Source of the DNA: a virus
Strand: one strand, 5' to 3'
DNA: 49,264 bases
Virus record (IMG/VR): IMGVR_UViG_3300023284_002099
Span: 1 to 49,264 of that record
A model generated the notes under the pieces. It was not told the origin of the DNA and did no database searches. It saw only the letters and a list, made by a program, of their open reading frames with translations. Within the stretch, counting starts at the first letter, position 1. The number at the start of each line of letters is the position of its first letter. The translations under genes were made by a program, and so were the position numbers. Below are positions 21,499 to 29,998 of the stretch, one piece after another.

Positions 21499-21727
21499 GT
21501 GTCTAGTTTAGAAGAATTATTGCAGAATCAAGCGGCTCAAGGAGAGCAAATCAAAAACATAGAAAAAAACTTGTGAAGAAATTCGGGTGGCTTTCCTTAA
21601 TGTACCTGTGAGGATAGACAGGCTTGAACAAAAATCAAAAACCTTTTCACGTGTCATTTGGTTGATAACAAGTGGTTTTATAGGAGCAATTGTTCTTGCC
21701 ATTGTAGCAAGAATAGGTTGGGTTTAA
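21499..21727 (+). pseudogene. Frameshifted small coiled-coil/membrane protein gene
   Basis: GTG 21499 has GGAGGG 6 nt upstream and reads VSSLEELLQNQAAQGEQIKN before a stop at 21574-21576. The next frame continues EEIRVAFLNVPVRIDRLEQK and then a membrane segment (ITSGFIGAIVLAIVARIG) to the stop at 21727. Together this is a normal small phage protein of about 75 residues (coiled coil plus transmembrane end, as in XhlA-like proteins). Removing one base from the A7 run at 21563-21569 joins the frames. A sequencing error, a real mutation or a +1 shift are all possible; the A AAA AAC heptamer would favour -1, which leads elsewhere. Confidence 0.7.
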
Positions 21728-21729
21728 AA

Positions 21730-22833
21730 ATGACCGTCAATTTTCATAGAGTTAATACTGAGGATGAATCAGTACCGGTCGGAAATTCAGCAGATCGCCA
21801 ACATTTAACTAGCGCTGATGCCTCATTAGATCAAATGGGTTATCAACAATTAACTCTATTGAGTACAGCAAAATCATTAAATGTTCCTACTGGTGCGACT
21901 ACTGCTTACCTAAAAGCGATGTTCCAGAATGTCCGATACAGAGATGACGGAGTAGCCCCCACTTCTAGCGCGGGAAATGTAATCAATGTCGATGAAGGAT
22001 TTTGGTACACAGGGGATCTCAATTCCATACAATTCATAGAAGACACTGCCGGGGGAGAATTAAACGTACTTTATTATAGGCCATTTACTGGAGTAGCCTA
22101 CCTTCCTATTTCTTCAGGGTTGATCTTTTGGCTTAAAGCGGATGAAAGAGTTTTCAAAGATGCTGGAATAACTAATGCAGCCGATGGAGAGACTGTTGAA
22201 CAATGGAATGAAGGAATATCAAATTTTGCATTTTCTCAGAGTACAGGTTCAAAAAAACCCACTTATAAGGAAACTGAACTCTTTGGCCGTCCTGCCATTC
22301 AGGGGGATGGTGTTGATGACATTTTAGTAAATGCGACTCAATTGATGTCAGGCAATGAAGGTACAATTTTTAGTGCTTGTAAATTTAATACAGTTCCTGT
22401 TACTTCAACTTGTTTATCGATGAGTTCAGAAGCGACCACAGAAAAACTTGCATCCTTCATAGCTGTTAATACGTTTTTGAATCCAGATCGCATAAGTTTC
22501 ATACACAGAGATGGTGCACGAGAACAATTTGATGGTAGTACTACAATATTGGGAGATGTATTGCATCGTGGTGTGTGGTCTAGTGATGGATCAATAAATC
22601 GAATGCGTTTGAATGGTAATGAAGAAATTGTAACTGCTTCTGTAGGAGCAAACACAGGGTCTTGGTTTGCTGACGTTCCTGATGTAGATAACACAACTAT
22701 TTTAGCAATTAAAAGCACTACTGAAAATAACCATTTAAAGGGGGAACTAGGCGAACTACTCGTATACGATCGAGAGTTAACAGACAACGAAATAGACCAC
22801 AATGAAAAATATCTGTTAGCGAGGTATTCATAA
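21730..22833 (+). CDS. Virion protein: beta-domain fused to LamG-like domain
   Basis: 367 residues from ATG 21730. The first 120 residues are a paralog of the three short proteins that follow (pattern LNVPTGATTAYLKAMFQNVR, YRDDGVAPTSSAGN, and an end in YY). Residues 135-365 are a concanavalin/LamG-like beta sandwich (LIFWLKADERVFKDAGI, GVDDILV, GELGELLVYDRELTDNEI), shared with the gene at 23935. Such domains bind glycans or decorate virions. It is in the head-to-tail gene region. Confidence 0.7.
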   Translation: MTVNFHRVNTEDESVPVGNSADRQHLTSADASLDQMGYQQLTLLSTAKSLNVPTGATTAYLKAMFQNVRYRDDGVAPTSSAGNVINVDEGFWYTGDLNSIQFIEDTAGGELNVLYYRPFTGVAYLPISSGLIFWLKADERVFKDAGITNAADGETVEQWNEGISNFAFSQSTGSKKPTYKETELFGRPAIQGDGVDDILVNATQLMSGNEGTIFSACKFNTVPVTSTCLSMSSEATTEKLASFIAVNTFLNPDRISFIHRDGAREQFDGSTTILGDVLHRGVWSSDGSINRMRLNGNEEIVTASVGANTGSWFADVPDVDNTTILAIKSTTENNHLKGELGELLVYDRELTDNEIDHNEKYLLARYS

Positions 22834-23189
22834 TGCCTATCCCAACCAAAGATATCACCAATGATTCAAAGATATCTCCTAATGGCGAATTAACATCACC
22901 GATTCAATGTGAAGCTAGAGCTAAAGTAAAAATACCTCTAGGATATGAACGGATAAATAATCCCACCACTGCTCAAAGTTTAACCGTTCCTGTTGGTACA
23001 ACTTTAATTTTGATACAAGCAGAAGTTGAAGGAATCCGTTTTCTTGACAGTAGTCTGACTCCTACTAGTACTTACGGAATGCCTATCGTAGCTGGAGAAT
23101 CATTCTATTACTCCGGTGATCCTACTCGAATTAAATTGATTGCAATTACGTCAGGGGGGTCGGTCCATGTCGCATATTACAAAACATAA
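22833..23189 (+). CDS. Small virion beta-domain protein, paralog A
   Basis: 118 residues, TAATG overlap with the upstream gene. The single domain has the pattern LGYERINNPTTAQSLTVPVG, a VEGIRF core, a PTSTYGMPI turn and the end VHVAYYKT. This domain is widespread as uncharacterised phage proteins near capsid genes. A decoration or connector role is inferred from position. Confidence 0.68.
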   Translation: MPIPTKDITNDSKISPNGELTSPIQCEARAKVKIPLGYERINNPTTAQSLTVPVGTTLILIQAEVEGIRFLDSSLTPTSTYGMPIVAGESFYYSGDPTRIKLIAITSGGSVHVAYYKT

Positions 23190-23201
23190 AGGTTATTTGA
23201 T

Positions 23202-23561
23202 ATGCCAATAGGTTCTCTACGAGTTAATACAGCAAATGAACAGGTGCCTACTGGTGAAAATTCTGATCCAAAAAGAGTTAGCAATGTTCAACCCAGCAAA
23301 ACGCCATTAGGCTATCAAAGACTTGTTTCAATTACAACATCGACTGCACTTACAGTACCCGATGGAACTACTGAAATTAGATTACAAGCAGAAACAAAAC
23401 CTATACGTTGGCGAGATGATGGCTCACCTCCTACAGCTTCTGTAGGAAATTATATTCCTGCTGGCAAATCAATAAAATACTTGGGCGATGTGTCCGCAGT
23501 ACGAGTATTTGGTGAAGATTCTACAGCTATTTTACATGTTGCTTACTATTCAATCACTTAA
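23202..23561 (+). CDS. Small virion beta-domain protein, paralog B
   Basis: 119 residues, 12 nt after paralog A. Same domain: LGYQRLVSITTSTALTVPDG, IRWRDDGSPPTASVGN, and the end LHVAYYSIT. Closest in the RWRDDG core to the N-terminal domain of the 367-residue protein. The three paralogs in a row suggest either alternative subunits of one ring or surface layer, or duplication for surface variation. Confidence 0.68.
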   Translation: MPIGSLRVNTANEQVPTGENSDPKRVSNVQPSKTPLGYQRLVSITTSTALTVPDGTTEIRLQAETKPIRWRDDGSPPTASVGNYIPAGKSIKYLGDVSAVRVFGEDSTAILHVAYYSIT

Positions 23562-23575
23562 CAACGGTATTTAAC

Positions 23576-23935
23576 ATGCCTGTATATCATCTACCAGTAA
23601 ATGCAAATAATTCTCCCACTCCAACTGGCGAATCTTCAGATCCTATCAATGTAAATTCATCTGATGGTAATTACGTACCAAAAGGTTATGAACAGATAAC
23701 TGGTCTCTCTTCAGTAAAATCTTTAACACCACCCGCTGGTTCAATACTGGCTGTAATTTCCGTAGTTTCTCAAGGTGTCCGTTGGTTAGATGATGGGGCC
23801 TCCCCAACCTCTACCAATGGTATGGTGATAGCAGCAGACACTGATTTTAGCTACGACGGTGATTTAAGTGTTTTCAAATTACTTGAACTTGCTGCTAGCG
23901 CAGAAGTCAATGTTTCTTACTACGGTCTATCTTAA
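23576..23935 (+). CDS. Small virion beta-domain protein, paralog C
   Basis: 119 residues. Same domain with KGYEQITGLSSVKSLTPPAG, VRWLDDGASPTSTNGM and the end VNVSYYGLS. Its stop overlaps the start of the LamG protein (TAATG), so the order domain then LamG, fused in the 367-residue protein, is here split into two coupled genes. Confidence 0.68.
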   Translation: MPVYHLPVNANNSPTPTGESSDPINVNSSDGNYVPKGYEQITGLSSVKSLTPPAGSILAVISVVSQGVRWLDDGASPTSTNGMVIAADTDFSYDGDLSVFKLLELAASAEVNVSYYGLS

Positions 23936-24798
23936 TGTCTGAACGAATCTGGATCAACGAAGATGGATATAGTTTCCGTCGAAATCAAGTAAGTAGTGCT
24001 CCAGGTATTGCACCTGTTGTTAGTAATCCTTTTGCAGATCCAAGTACAGTAACAGGATTGGTCTTGAGGTTACGTGCTAGCGATGAAGTTTATAAAGATG
24101 CAGGAATAACTTTATCGGCAGACGGAGATGTAGTTGAACAATGGGTTGATATTACGGCGAACGCAAAAGTATTCTCTCAAACAACCGGCGCTAAACAACC
24201 TACGCTGCAAACAAATGAAATCAATGGCAAACCAATCATTAGGTTTGATGGTACAGACGACTTATTGGTTTTGGCTGAAGAATATTTGACCAGCACATCA
24301 GGAAGTATATTCTTTGTCTATAAATTGAATACCTCTGTAGGTGGGCTACAGGTTGTTATATCTTCGTCTGATGAAGCTACTTCCGATAATTTTCTTGAGT
24401 TCCAGGGTATAGAGTCCGCTACGAATAAGCGATTACTTTTAGACCAAGAAAATGCCGGAACTAGAAATCTTATGGTAGATAGTACAGCAACACTGAATGT
24501 ATCGGGCGGGACGATTTTGGCAGCTATGGAAAGTTCTGGCACATTATTTAATTTTAGGATAGACGGAACAGATGTAGGTGTTACTGGAATTGTTGGTGCA
24601 AATGATGGTCGTTGGTTCGGAGACCTTGCTTCTATTAGAGACAATGTAACTGTAGGAAGCATTAAAAAATCCTCAGAAAATCACTTTTTTAAAGGGGATC
24701 TAGCTGAAATACTTGTCTATGACAATAAAGTTTCCAGCGGAGACAGGGATACAATTGAAGGCTATTTGGGATTTGAATATGGAGTAACATTGCCGTAA
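23935..24798 (+). CDS. LamG-like virion protein
   Basis: 287 residues. Residues 45-285 match the C-terminal domain of the 367-residue protein (LVLRLRASDEVYKDAGITLS, FDGTDDLLVLAEEYL, KGDLAEILVYDNKVSSGDRD). A beta-sandwich fold with probable glycan or surface binding. The first 45 residues (ERIWINEDGYSFRRNQVSS) probably attach it to the particle. No enzymatic residues are evident. Confidence 0.68.
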   Translation: MSERIWINEDGYSFRRNQVSSAPGIAPVVSNPFADPSTVTGLVLRLRASDEVYKDAGITLSADGDVVEQWVDITANAKVFSQTTGAKQPTLQTNEINGKPIIRFDGTDDLLVLAEEYLTSTSGSIFFVYKLNTSVGGLQVVISSSDEATSDNFLEFQGIESATNKRLLLDQENAGTRNLMVDSTATLNVSGGTILAAMESSGTLFNFRIDGTDVGVTGIVGANDGRWFGDLASIRDNVTVGSIKKSSENHFFKGDLAEILVYDNKVSSGDRDTIEGYLGFEYGVTLP

Positions 24799-25202
24799 TG
24801 ACACAATTCATGTACAGGGCAGTAGTCATTGTAACTGCTGCTGATAGAACAGAAGCCAGAACTATCTGGACTAATATTGATCCAATGGGTGCAGGGGACA
24901 CATTTACTAGTGGACTTTCTTCAGACGGTAATGATCCACCATCCCACTATATTTGTTCAAGTGCAGTAAAGGAATCTGATATAGTCCATTTAGAAACCCT
25001 GGCTAACAGGCTTAAAGACACCGAAATCATTCTTCACATTGACAATCGAATGGGTGACCAATCTAAGATTGACATTCCATTTAGAAAAGAAAAATTTACT
25101 GAGAAAGCTAATCCACGAGCCGTTGCTCGTGTAGAAAGGTTGAAAAAAGATCCTCATATTTTCATATCAGAAAAGTCTTTACAGGTTCTTAAACCAGTCT
25201 AA
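24798..25202 (+). CDS. Hypothetical 134-residue protein of the neck region
   Basis: Starts in a TAATG overlap. Alpha/beta composition (MTQFMYRAVVIVTAADRTEA, DTEIILHIDNRMGDQSKIDI); conserved-looking but not recognised. Its place between decoration genes and a head-tail adaptor candidate suggests a minor structural role. Confidence 0.6.
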   Translation: MTQFMYRAVVIVTAADRTEARTIWTNIDPMGAGDTFTSGLSSDGNDPPSHYICSSAVKESDIVHLETLANRLKDTEIILHIDNRMGDQSKIDIPFRKEKFTEKANPRAVARVERLKKDPHIFISEKSLQVLKPV

Positions 25203-25765
25203 TGCCAGCAGTAAACCGCAGTCTTACACGCCGACTCAGTTCAATACTTTATTCCTTGAAACGAAGTTTTGGGGGAGTTATTGATATATATCAAATCGGC
25301 GATGCGACAACAGATACTCGCACCGGTGTGAAAACTATACCCAAGACATCTATCACTATCGATCGTGCGATTATCTTGCCAGCTAAAGCAGTGCGGGAAG
25401 CGATTCAAAGTATTTCTGTCATCTCTGCTAATAAGAAATTTGTCTACGGTGGCACATACGACAGCACAGTCAGATTATTCATCGTTGACAAAAAAGATGT
25501 ACCTACCCTGGAATTAAGAGAATCTGACTACATCGTCTACAATGACCGAAAGTATGAAATCAAAGATTTTCAAGAATTTGAATTTGATGCTGGATGGACT
25601 ATAACTGCAAAGGCAGTCTTAGGAATTATACCAGAAAAGATTTTTAGAGTAGCTGCGGAGAATTTTTTCAATTTAACACAATCAATTGGTCCGAACACAC
25701 TTAATGTCATACATGGCGTTAGTAATATTTTACATGATGGTAACGAGGTAATATACAATGCCTGA
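25202..25765 (+). CDS. Candidate head-closure / neck protein
   Basis: 187 residues, TAATG overlap. The beta-rich core with VPTLELRESDYIVYNDRKYE and KDFQEFEFDAGWTITAKAVL reads like the small barrel of head-closure proteins (SPP1 gp16/HK97 gp7 type). These typically have a line on the property of a position and its measured value in a strand-turn pattern. The last 45 residues (FFNLTQSIGPNTLNVIHGVS) resemble the LTQ repeat motif of a tail gene downstream. Role inferred mainly by order. Confidence 0.5.
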   Translation: MPAVNRSLTRRLSSILYSLKRSFGGVIDIYQIGDATTDTRTGVKTIPKTSITIDRAIILPAKAVREAIQSISVISANKKFVYGGTYDSTVRLFIVDKKDVPTLELRESDYIVYNDRKYEIKDFQEFEFDAGWTITAKAVLGIIPEKIFRVAAENFFNLTQSIGPNTLNVIHGVSNILHDGNEVIYNA

Positions 25766-26372
25766 GCTGGATTTAAAACAATTAAATCAAAACCTAGATA
25801 TCAAAGGTGATGGGACAGCATCTCGGACTATCATTGTTGGTCAGAGTGCCAGTAATCCAGATTTAATTAAATTAAATGTTCCATTTGCAAATGCTAAGGT
25901 GAATAATCAACGATTTGTTTTCAAAGACAATTTAAGTTCAACTGCGGCACCTTCTGTTACAGATGATACTGCTTCTGGGTATGAAATCGGATCAAGATGG
26001 ATTGATATAACTGGCCAGAGATCATATGTTTGTTTAGATGCCACGACCGGTGCCGCAATCTGGAAAGTTCTTACCGGTCCCACGGGCGCAGTATTTAATA
26101 CTGTCACCAAAACCGGAAACTACACCGCAACAATTAACGATCATTTGATATTGTGTAATGCCTTCAGTGGAAGCTTTACTATTACTCTACCAGCTGTTGC
26201 TATTGTAATTGGTCTTATTCTGCATATCAAAAAGATAGATGTTAGTGCAAATACTGTAACCGTTGACGGTGATGGTTCAGAGACTATAGACAAAGGCTTA
26301 ACGGCTATATTAACAGCTCAATTCGAGGCAATTTCAATTCAATCTGATGGTACGGAGTGGTGGATAATATGA
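25758..26372 (+). CDS. Fibre-like structural protein
   Basis: 204 residues. The C-terminal 100 residues (GNYTATINDHLILCNAFSGS, then ITLPAV, VTVDGDGSETIDKG) form the common phage fibre end that carries repeated beta strands and a ETIDG turn. The N-terminus is polar and probably attaches to the particle. Stop and next start overlap (ATGA). Host contact or decoration is likely by family. Confidence 0.62.
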   Translation: MPELDLKQLNQNLDIKGDGTASRTIIVGQSASNPDLIKLNVPFANAKVNNQRFVFKDNLSSTAAPSVTDDTASGYEIGSRWIDITGQRSYVCLDATTGAAIWKVLTGPTGAVFNTVTKTGNYTATINDHLILCNAFSGSFTITLPAVAIVIGLILHIKKIDVSANTVTVDGDGSETIDKGLTAILTAQFEAISIQSDGTEWWII

Positions 26373-27568
26373 CCTATAAACCCGCGATACAGGGACCTTT
26401 GACAGCATTCGGCGATAGTAGAGTTGCTGAGTTATCGCCTATTTTTCATGGTTCATTTGAGTATTCTGTTACAAATTCTCTTTTGTTTAAACTTGTTAAT
26501 ACTAATGGAGGCAATGTCACACAAGCATTGGGTATGGCAGTTGTTAGCACATCAACAACAACAAGTAGTACAGCGGAATTAAAAAGCGTTCAACATTTGA
26601 AATATCATCCAGGATTAGGTGGGCTTGTAAGATTTACTGCATTATTCACTTCGCCCGTTGCTAACACTGAGCAGTATGTTGGCTTGGCCGGTGATACTGG
26701 TGTATCAGAACCCTTTGATAATGGTTATATGGTTGGGTATGATGGCACAACTTTTGGTTTTCATCGATTCTCTAATGATACTAAAATTTCCGTCCCACAA
26801 TCATCCTGGGATGATCCAATGGATGGGACTGGCCCGTCTGGTATGACATTGGACCAAACAAAATTGAATGTATTTTATATTCAATTCCAATATTTGGGTG
26901 CCGGAGCAATCAAATTGTTCATTGAAAATGATTCCACAGGGGATTTAACTCTGGTTCATACGGTTGACTACGCGAATGCAAATGTTGAACCAAGTGTTCA
27001 CAACCCAAATTTCCATTTTATACTATGGGTTAATAATAAAGCTACCACCACTAATTTGATCGTTAAATCCTCATCTTATGGGGCGTTTATTGAGGGGAAG
27101 GTAACCCATATTGAACGCCACATACCATTAAATTCCTCCGGAGCCAAGGAAAAGACAGGAGTAGTGACTGAAGTAGCAATTTTTACTATACGCAACAAAA
27201 CTTCCTTTGCCGGTAAAACTAATTTAATTGACATTTTGCTTTTAGGTGCTCAAGCATCAATTGAAGCTGGATCAGCAAATAATTTAGGGCAAATCCGGAT
27301 TGTTAAGAATGCTACACTAGGTGGTTCCCCTGCTTATTCAGATATTAACACTACGAATTCAATAATTGAAATTGATACAGCAGGGACAACAGTGACCGGA
27401 GGGACTGAAATAGCATTTTTGCCACTTGCGGGTAAAAATGACAGTGTAATAGTAAGCATAGAATCTTGGAGTCTTACATTAAATCCAGGAGACACTATTA
27501 CCGTAGCCGGATTATCAGCTAATTCCGCCACCATTGATGCAGCAGTAGTGTGGCACGAACTTTTTTAA
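26369..27568 (+). CDS. Virion protein with lectin-like beta-sandwich
   Basis: 399 residues from ATG 26369, overlapping the previous stop; an upstream GTG is rejected. Residues 60-240 (LKYHPGLGGLVRFTALFTSP, YMVGYDGTTFGFHRFS, NPNFHFILWVNNKATTTNLI) resemble viral jelly-roll or LamG-like particle proteins. The C-terminal 140 residues are a second beta domain (IFTIRNKTSFAGKTNLIDIL). Position among neck genes and size suit a whisker or decoration protein. Function inferred. Confidence 0.58.
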   Translation: MTYKPAIQGPLTAFGDSRVAELSPIFHGSFEYSVTNSLLFKLVNTNGGNVTQALGMAVVSTSTTTSSTAELKSVQHLKYHPGLGGLVRFTALFTSPVANTEQYVGLAGDTGVSEPFDNGYMVGYDGTTFGFHRFSNDTKISVPQSSWDDPMDGTGPSGMTLDQTKLNVFYIQFQYLGAGAIKLFIENDSTGDLTLVHTVDYANANVEPSVHNPNFHFILWVNNKATTTNLIVKSSSYGAFIEGKVTHIERHIPLNSSGAKEKTGVVTEVAIFTIRNKTSFAGKTNLIDILLLGAQASIEAGSANNLGQIRIVKNATLGGSPAYSDINTTNSIIEIDTAGTTVTGGTEIAFLPLAGKNDSVIVSIESWSLTLNPGDTITVAGLSANSATIDAAVVWHELF

Positions 27569-27604
27569 CGACTAATATCATCGACATAATGTTGAAAGTT
27601 TTAT

Positions 27605-28111
27605 ATGAGTACTCGACCTAATCCACATTGGCCTAGATGGTTGAAGTCTTCTATTGTAGAACACTTTCAAACTAATGTGGCTACACCTCTCACCTTACCA
27701 TTTCTGGCCGAGGGTATCAACGAGAGGGATACTATTTTTATGGAATCCGAAGATCGAGCAGAGATTAGAATCTACGGCCCAACAACAAAAGAAATTAGCA
27801 ACAACTGCTGGAAGTTACAAATTGAAATAAATATACTGATAACGTCTTCAATGGGTGGCTCAGCAAAAAACGCTTATCAATTAGAAATACTCTCTGGACG
27901 GTTTCTAGAGTTTGCGAATACTGCTATAAGTATTTTCAAATTCGGAAGTGGTATAGATGATGACAATTCCTTACTGGGTTGCCTGTCACCCAGCACAAGA
28001 AAAAATGACAGCGTAAAATTCATCGACTTCGGTCAAATAAACAGTACGGATAAACTCAGACAGGCCCAAATCGATGGCCGATACGAAATGATCCTTAACA
28101 CACAAACTTAA
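27605..28111 (+). CDS. Candidate tail terminator / completion protein
   Basis: 168 residues. Alpha/beta pattern with a strand-rich centre (AEIRIYGPTTKEISNNCWKL, IEINILITSSM) and an end in YEMILNTQT. It lies directly before the tail tube gene, the usual place of the protein that caps the tail. Sequence identity to a known family is not evident. Confidence 0.55.
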   Translation: MSTRPNPHWPRWLKSSIVEHFQTNVATPLTLPFLAEGINERDTIFMESEDRAEIRIYGPTTKEISNNCWKLQIEINILITSSMGGSAKNAYQLEILSGRFLEFANTAISIFKFGSGIDDDNSLLGCLSPSTRKNDSVKFIDFGQINSTDKLRQAQIDGRYEMILNTQT

Positions 28112-28125
28112 TTGGAGAAACAATA

Positions 28126-29220
28126 ATGGCTCGTATAGAATTACGTGATACGACTATTCGACTGAAAGATGGTCTGTCTGGAACAGGTGCACTCAATGAG
28201 GCTTCGCCTACATCTACAGACACCACTGCTGGTGTTGATGCTACAGTTCTCAATGGTACGAATACTCGTCGAATTCCAGTTGGTGCTCGCTTTACAGTTA
28301 GCACTGCCGGCAATACAACTACTTACACTGTCACAGCTCGAACTGAGAGCTTAGGTGTGGATGAAGTTCAAAGTCTCTCAGCGAGTGGTGCTACAGCTGG
28401 TACGTTTACACTAACAATCACTCTTGTTGGTGAAAGTCTTACACCAGTCACTACTGCTACTATTGCTTTTGATGCTGCCCCGGCTGCCATTCAAACAGCT
28501 ATTGATACAGCCTTGGCAGTTGTTGCAAGCTATGTTGCTGGAGACGTTACAGTGTCTGGCTCAGGTACTGCGGAAGCTGCTGCCACGGTATTCACCTTTG
28601 ATGGTACGAATGTTCTCAAGAAGAATCAACCTCTGATGACAGTTGATGGAACTGGTTTGACTGGTGGTGGTAGTGAAGCCATCACAGTTACAACCGAAGG
28701 TGAATATGTCAATCAAACGACTAACATCACCTTCACACCTGCCTGGGGAACACCTACCCCGGCTGATAACGATACTATCACCTATCTACCACAGCAACTC
28801 GGCATCAAAATCGGTGAAGGCAATTTGACTTACACGGAAAACAAGGATTATGAATACCTCCTTGACCGTGGTACTTTGGACACTGTTCGTGAAAATGATG
28901 AACAACCGATGGAAATCACTATCGGTCTAACTTATGAGTTTATCACAACAGGTACAGGTGAAGCCGTAACTCCTATTGATGCTCTTAAACAAAAAAATGG
29001 AGCCGCTGAATGGGTGAGTGGTGCTACTGATCTCTGTGAACCATACGCTGTGGATGTTGAAATTGATCATAATCCTGCCTGTGGAGCTACAGAAAAGGAA
29101 CTCACTATCTTCCCAGATTTTAGACATGACAGTCTTGAAATGGATCTAGATGCGTCAACGATCACGGCCACTGGCCGATGCAAGGCGACTGAACCGACCG
29201 TTACACGGGTTGCTGTTTAA
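28126..29220 (+). CDS. Major tail tube protein with inserted domain
   Basis: 364 residues; GGAGAAACAATA before ATG. The ends hold a tube fold (MARIELRDTTIRLKDGL, KIGEGNLTYTENKDYEYLLD, DALKQKNGAAEWVSG, IFPDFRHDSLEMDLDASTIT). Residues about 83-190 (VDEVQSLSASGATAGTFTLT, AIQTAIDTAL, LMTVDGTGLTGGGS) are a Thr/Ala-rich domain seen in many phage and bacterial surface proteins and probably project from the tube. The strong SD and the hairpin after the gene fit high expression. Confidence 0.75.
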   Translation: MARIELRDTTIRLKDGLSGTGALNEASPTSTDTTAGVDATVLNGTNTRRIPVGARFTVSTAGNTTTYTVTARTESLGVDEVQSLSASGATAGTFTLTITLVGESLTPVTTATIAFDAAPAAIQTAIDTALAVVASYVAGDVTVSGSGTAEAAATVFTFDGTNVLKKNQPLMTVDGTGLTGGGSEAITVTTEGEYVNQTTNITFTPAWGTPTPADNDTITYLPQQLGIKIGEGNLTYTENKDYEYLLDRGTLDTVRENDEQPMEITIGLTYEFITTGTGEAVTPIDALKQKNGAAEWVSGATDLCEPYAVDVEIDHNPACGATEKELTIFPDFRHDSLEMDLDASTITATGRCKATEPTVTRVAV

Positions 29221-29227
29221 GTCGATA

Positions 29228-29253
29228 GGGTAGGGTCAGAAATGACCCTACCC
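29228..29253 (+). terminator. Perfect 11-bp GAAA-loop hairpin after the tail tube gene
   Basis: GGGTAGGGTCA (29228-29238), loop GAAA, TGACCCTACCC (29243-29253). The T run after it is short (GCCCTTTAG), so termination would be partial; the GNRA loop also gives stability to an mRNA 3' end. The tRNA gene begins 8 bp later. Confidence 0.7.
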
Positions 29254-29261
29254 GCCCTTTA

Positions 29262-29334
29262 GCTAACGTGGCTCAATTGGTAGAGCGTTTGATTTGTAAT
29301 CAATCGGTTGGGGGTTCAAGTCCCTCCGTTAGCT
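29262..29334 (+). tRNA. tRNA-Thr (anticodon TGT)
   Basis: Complete cloverleaf of 73 nt. The acceptor stem GCTAACG/CGTTAGC is perfect; D arm GCTC/GAGC; anticodon arm with loop TTTGTAA (anticodon TGT at 34-36, T33 and A37 as usual) and one mismatch (27-43); T arm GGGGG/CCCTC with loop TTCAAGT. The discriminator is T; CCA is not encoded. It reads ACA codons (and, with U34, others). A tRNA placed inside the tail gene cluster is unusual. It could raise threonine supply for the Thr-rich structural proteins (inference). Confidence 0.93.
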
Positions 29335-29347
29335 CTCTTAGACCCCT

Positions 29348-29416
29348 CCTGGACCAGTACCCCAGGACCGACATCTTACGATGTTTAGGGCGGGAATTAC
29401 TTCCCGCCCACATTTT
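29348..29416 (+). terminator. Hairpin series ending in a terminator-like stem after the tRNA
   Basis: Three small stems follow the tRNA: TCCTGG with CCAGGA (near 29348-29368), ACATC with GATGT (29371-29384), and GGGCGGGAA (29388-29396) with TTCCCGCCC (29401-29409). The last has a TTAC loop and is followed by ACATTTTATC. The final stem could stop part of the transcripts. The others may be tRNA trailer structure. Between 29221 and 29449 there is no protein gene. Confidence 0.5.
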
Positions 29417-29449
29417 ATCCGAGATTAACCCACACAGGAGTAACTGAAC

Positions 29450-29998
29450 ATGAAAATTGGTGGACTAAAAATTGAAGGGGATCTTGCAAAACCAAATGAA
29501 GATGTATTGGTTTTACCGCGTCCGAATTCTAAACAAATTATCTTTACTGCTAGAGCATTCCAAACAATGGAAGATTTTGAAACGCTCTGCCCTTCCCCAA
29601 TAGCTCCCCAAGTATTTGAAGCTGGTAAAGGGTGGGTACCTCAGCTGTCTAATGAAACATATCTACAACAAGTACAGGAATATGGAGAAAGACAAGTTGG
29701 GTATATTGTTATTAAATCTTTGGAACCCAGTGAAATTGAATGGGACACAGTCAAACTAGACGATCCAGGAACATGGGGAAAATGGGAAAAAGATTTGCTC
29801 AACAATAATTTCAGCCAAAGAGAATGTAATTTGGTTATGAAACTTTGCTGGGATATAAATAACCTAGATGAGAGTAAAATTGAGAAGGCACGCGAACTTT
29901 TTTTACGTGGGCAGGAGGAAGTGTCCGAAAAATCAACTTCCCCAGCCACAGAACAGAAAAGTTCGCGATCTGGAAAGCCTGTCTCCTCTGCGAAATAA
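29450..29998 (+). CDS. Tail assembly chaperone, short form (gpG-like)
   Basis: 182 residues; AGGAG before ATG. It has the position and length of tail chaperones located before the tape measure gene. Starts MKIGGLKIEGDLAKPNEDVL, has a helical second half (NLVMKLCWDINNLDESKIEK) and a disordered Ser/Lys end (KSSRSGKPVSSAK). It binds the tape measure during tail assembly. The end overlaps a -1 frame that extends the protein (separate entry). Confidence 0.72.
   Translation: MKIGGLKIEGDLAKPNEDVLVLPRPNSKQIIFTARAFQTMEDFETLCPSPIAPQVFEAGKGWVPQLSNETYLQQVQEYGERQVGYIVIKSLEPSEIEWDTVKLDDPGTWGKWEKDLLNNNFSQRECNLVMKLCWDINNLDESKIEKARELFLRGQEEVSEKSTSPATEQKSSRSGKPVSSAK

Noticed and set aside
21563-21576. Programmed -1 frameshift at A AAA AAC in the small membrane gene
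   Set aside because: The heptamer is a good -1 site, but the -1 frame stops soon after an unrelated stretch; the membrane half lies in the +1 frame. An indel is the simpler explanation.
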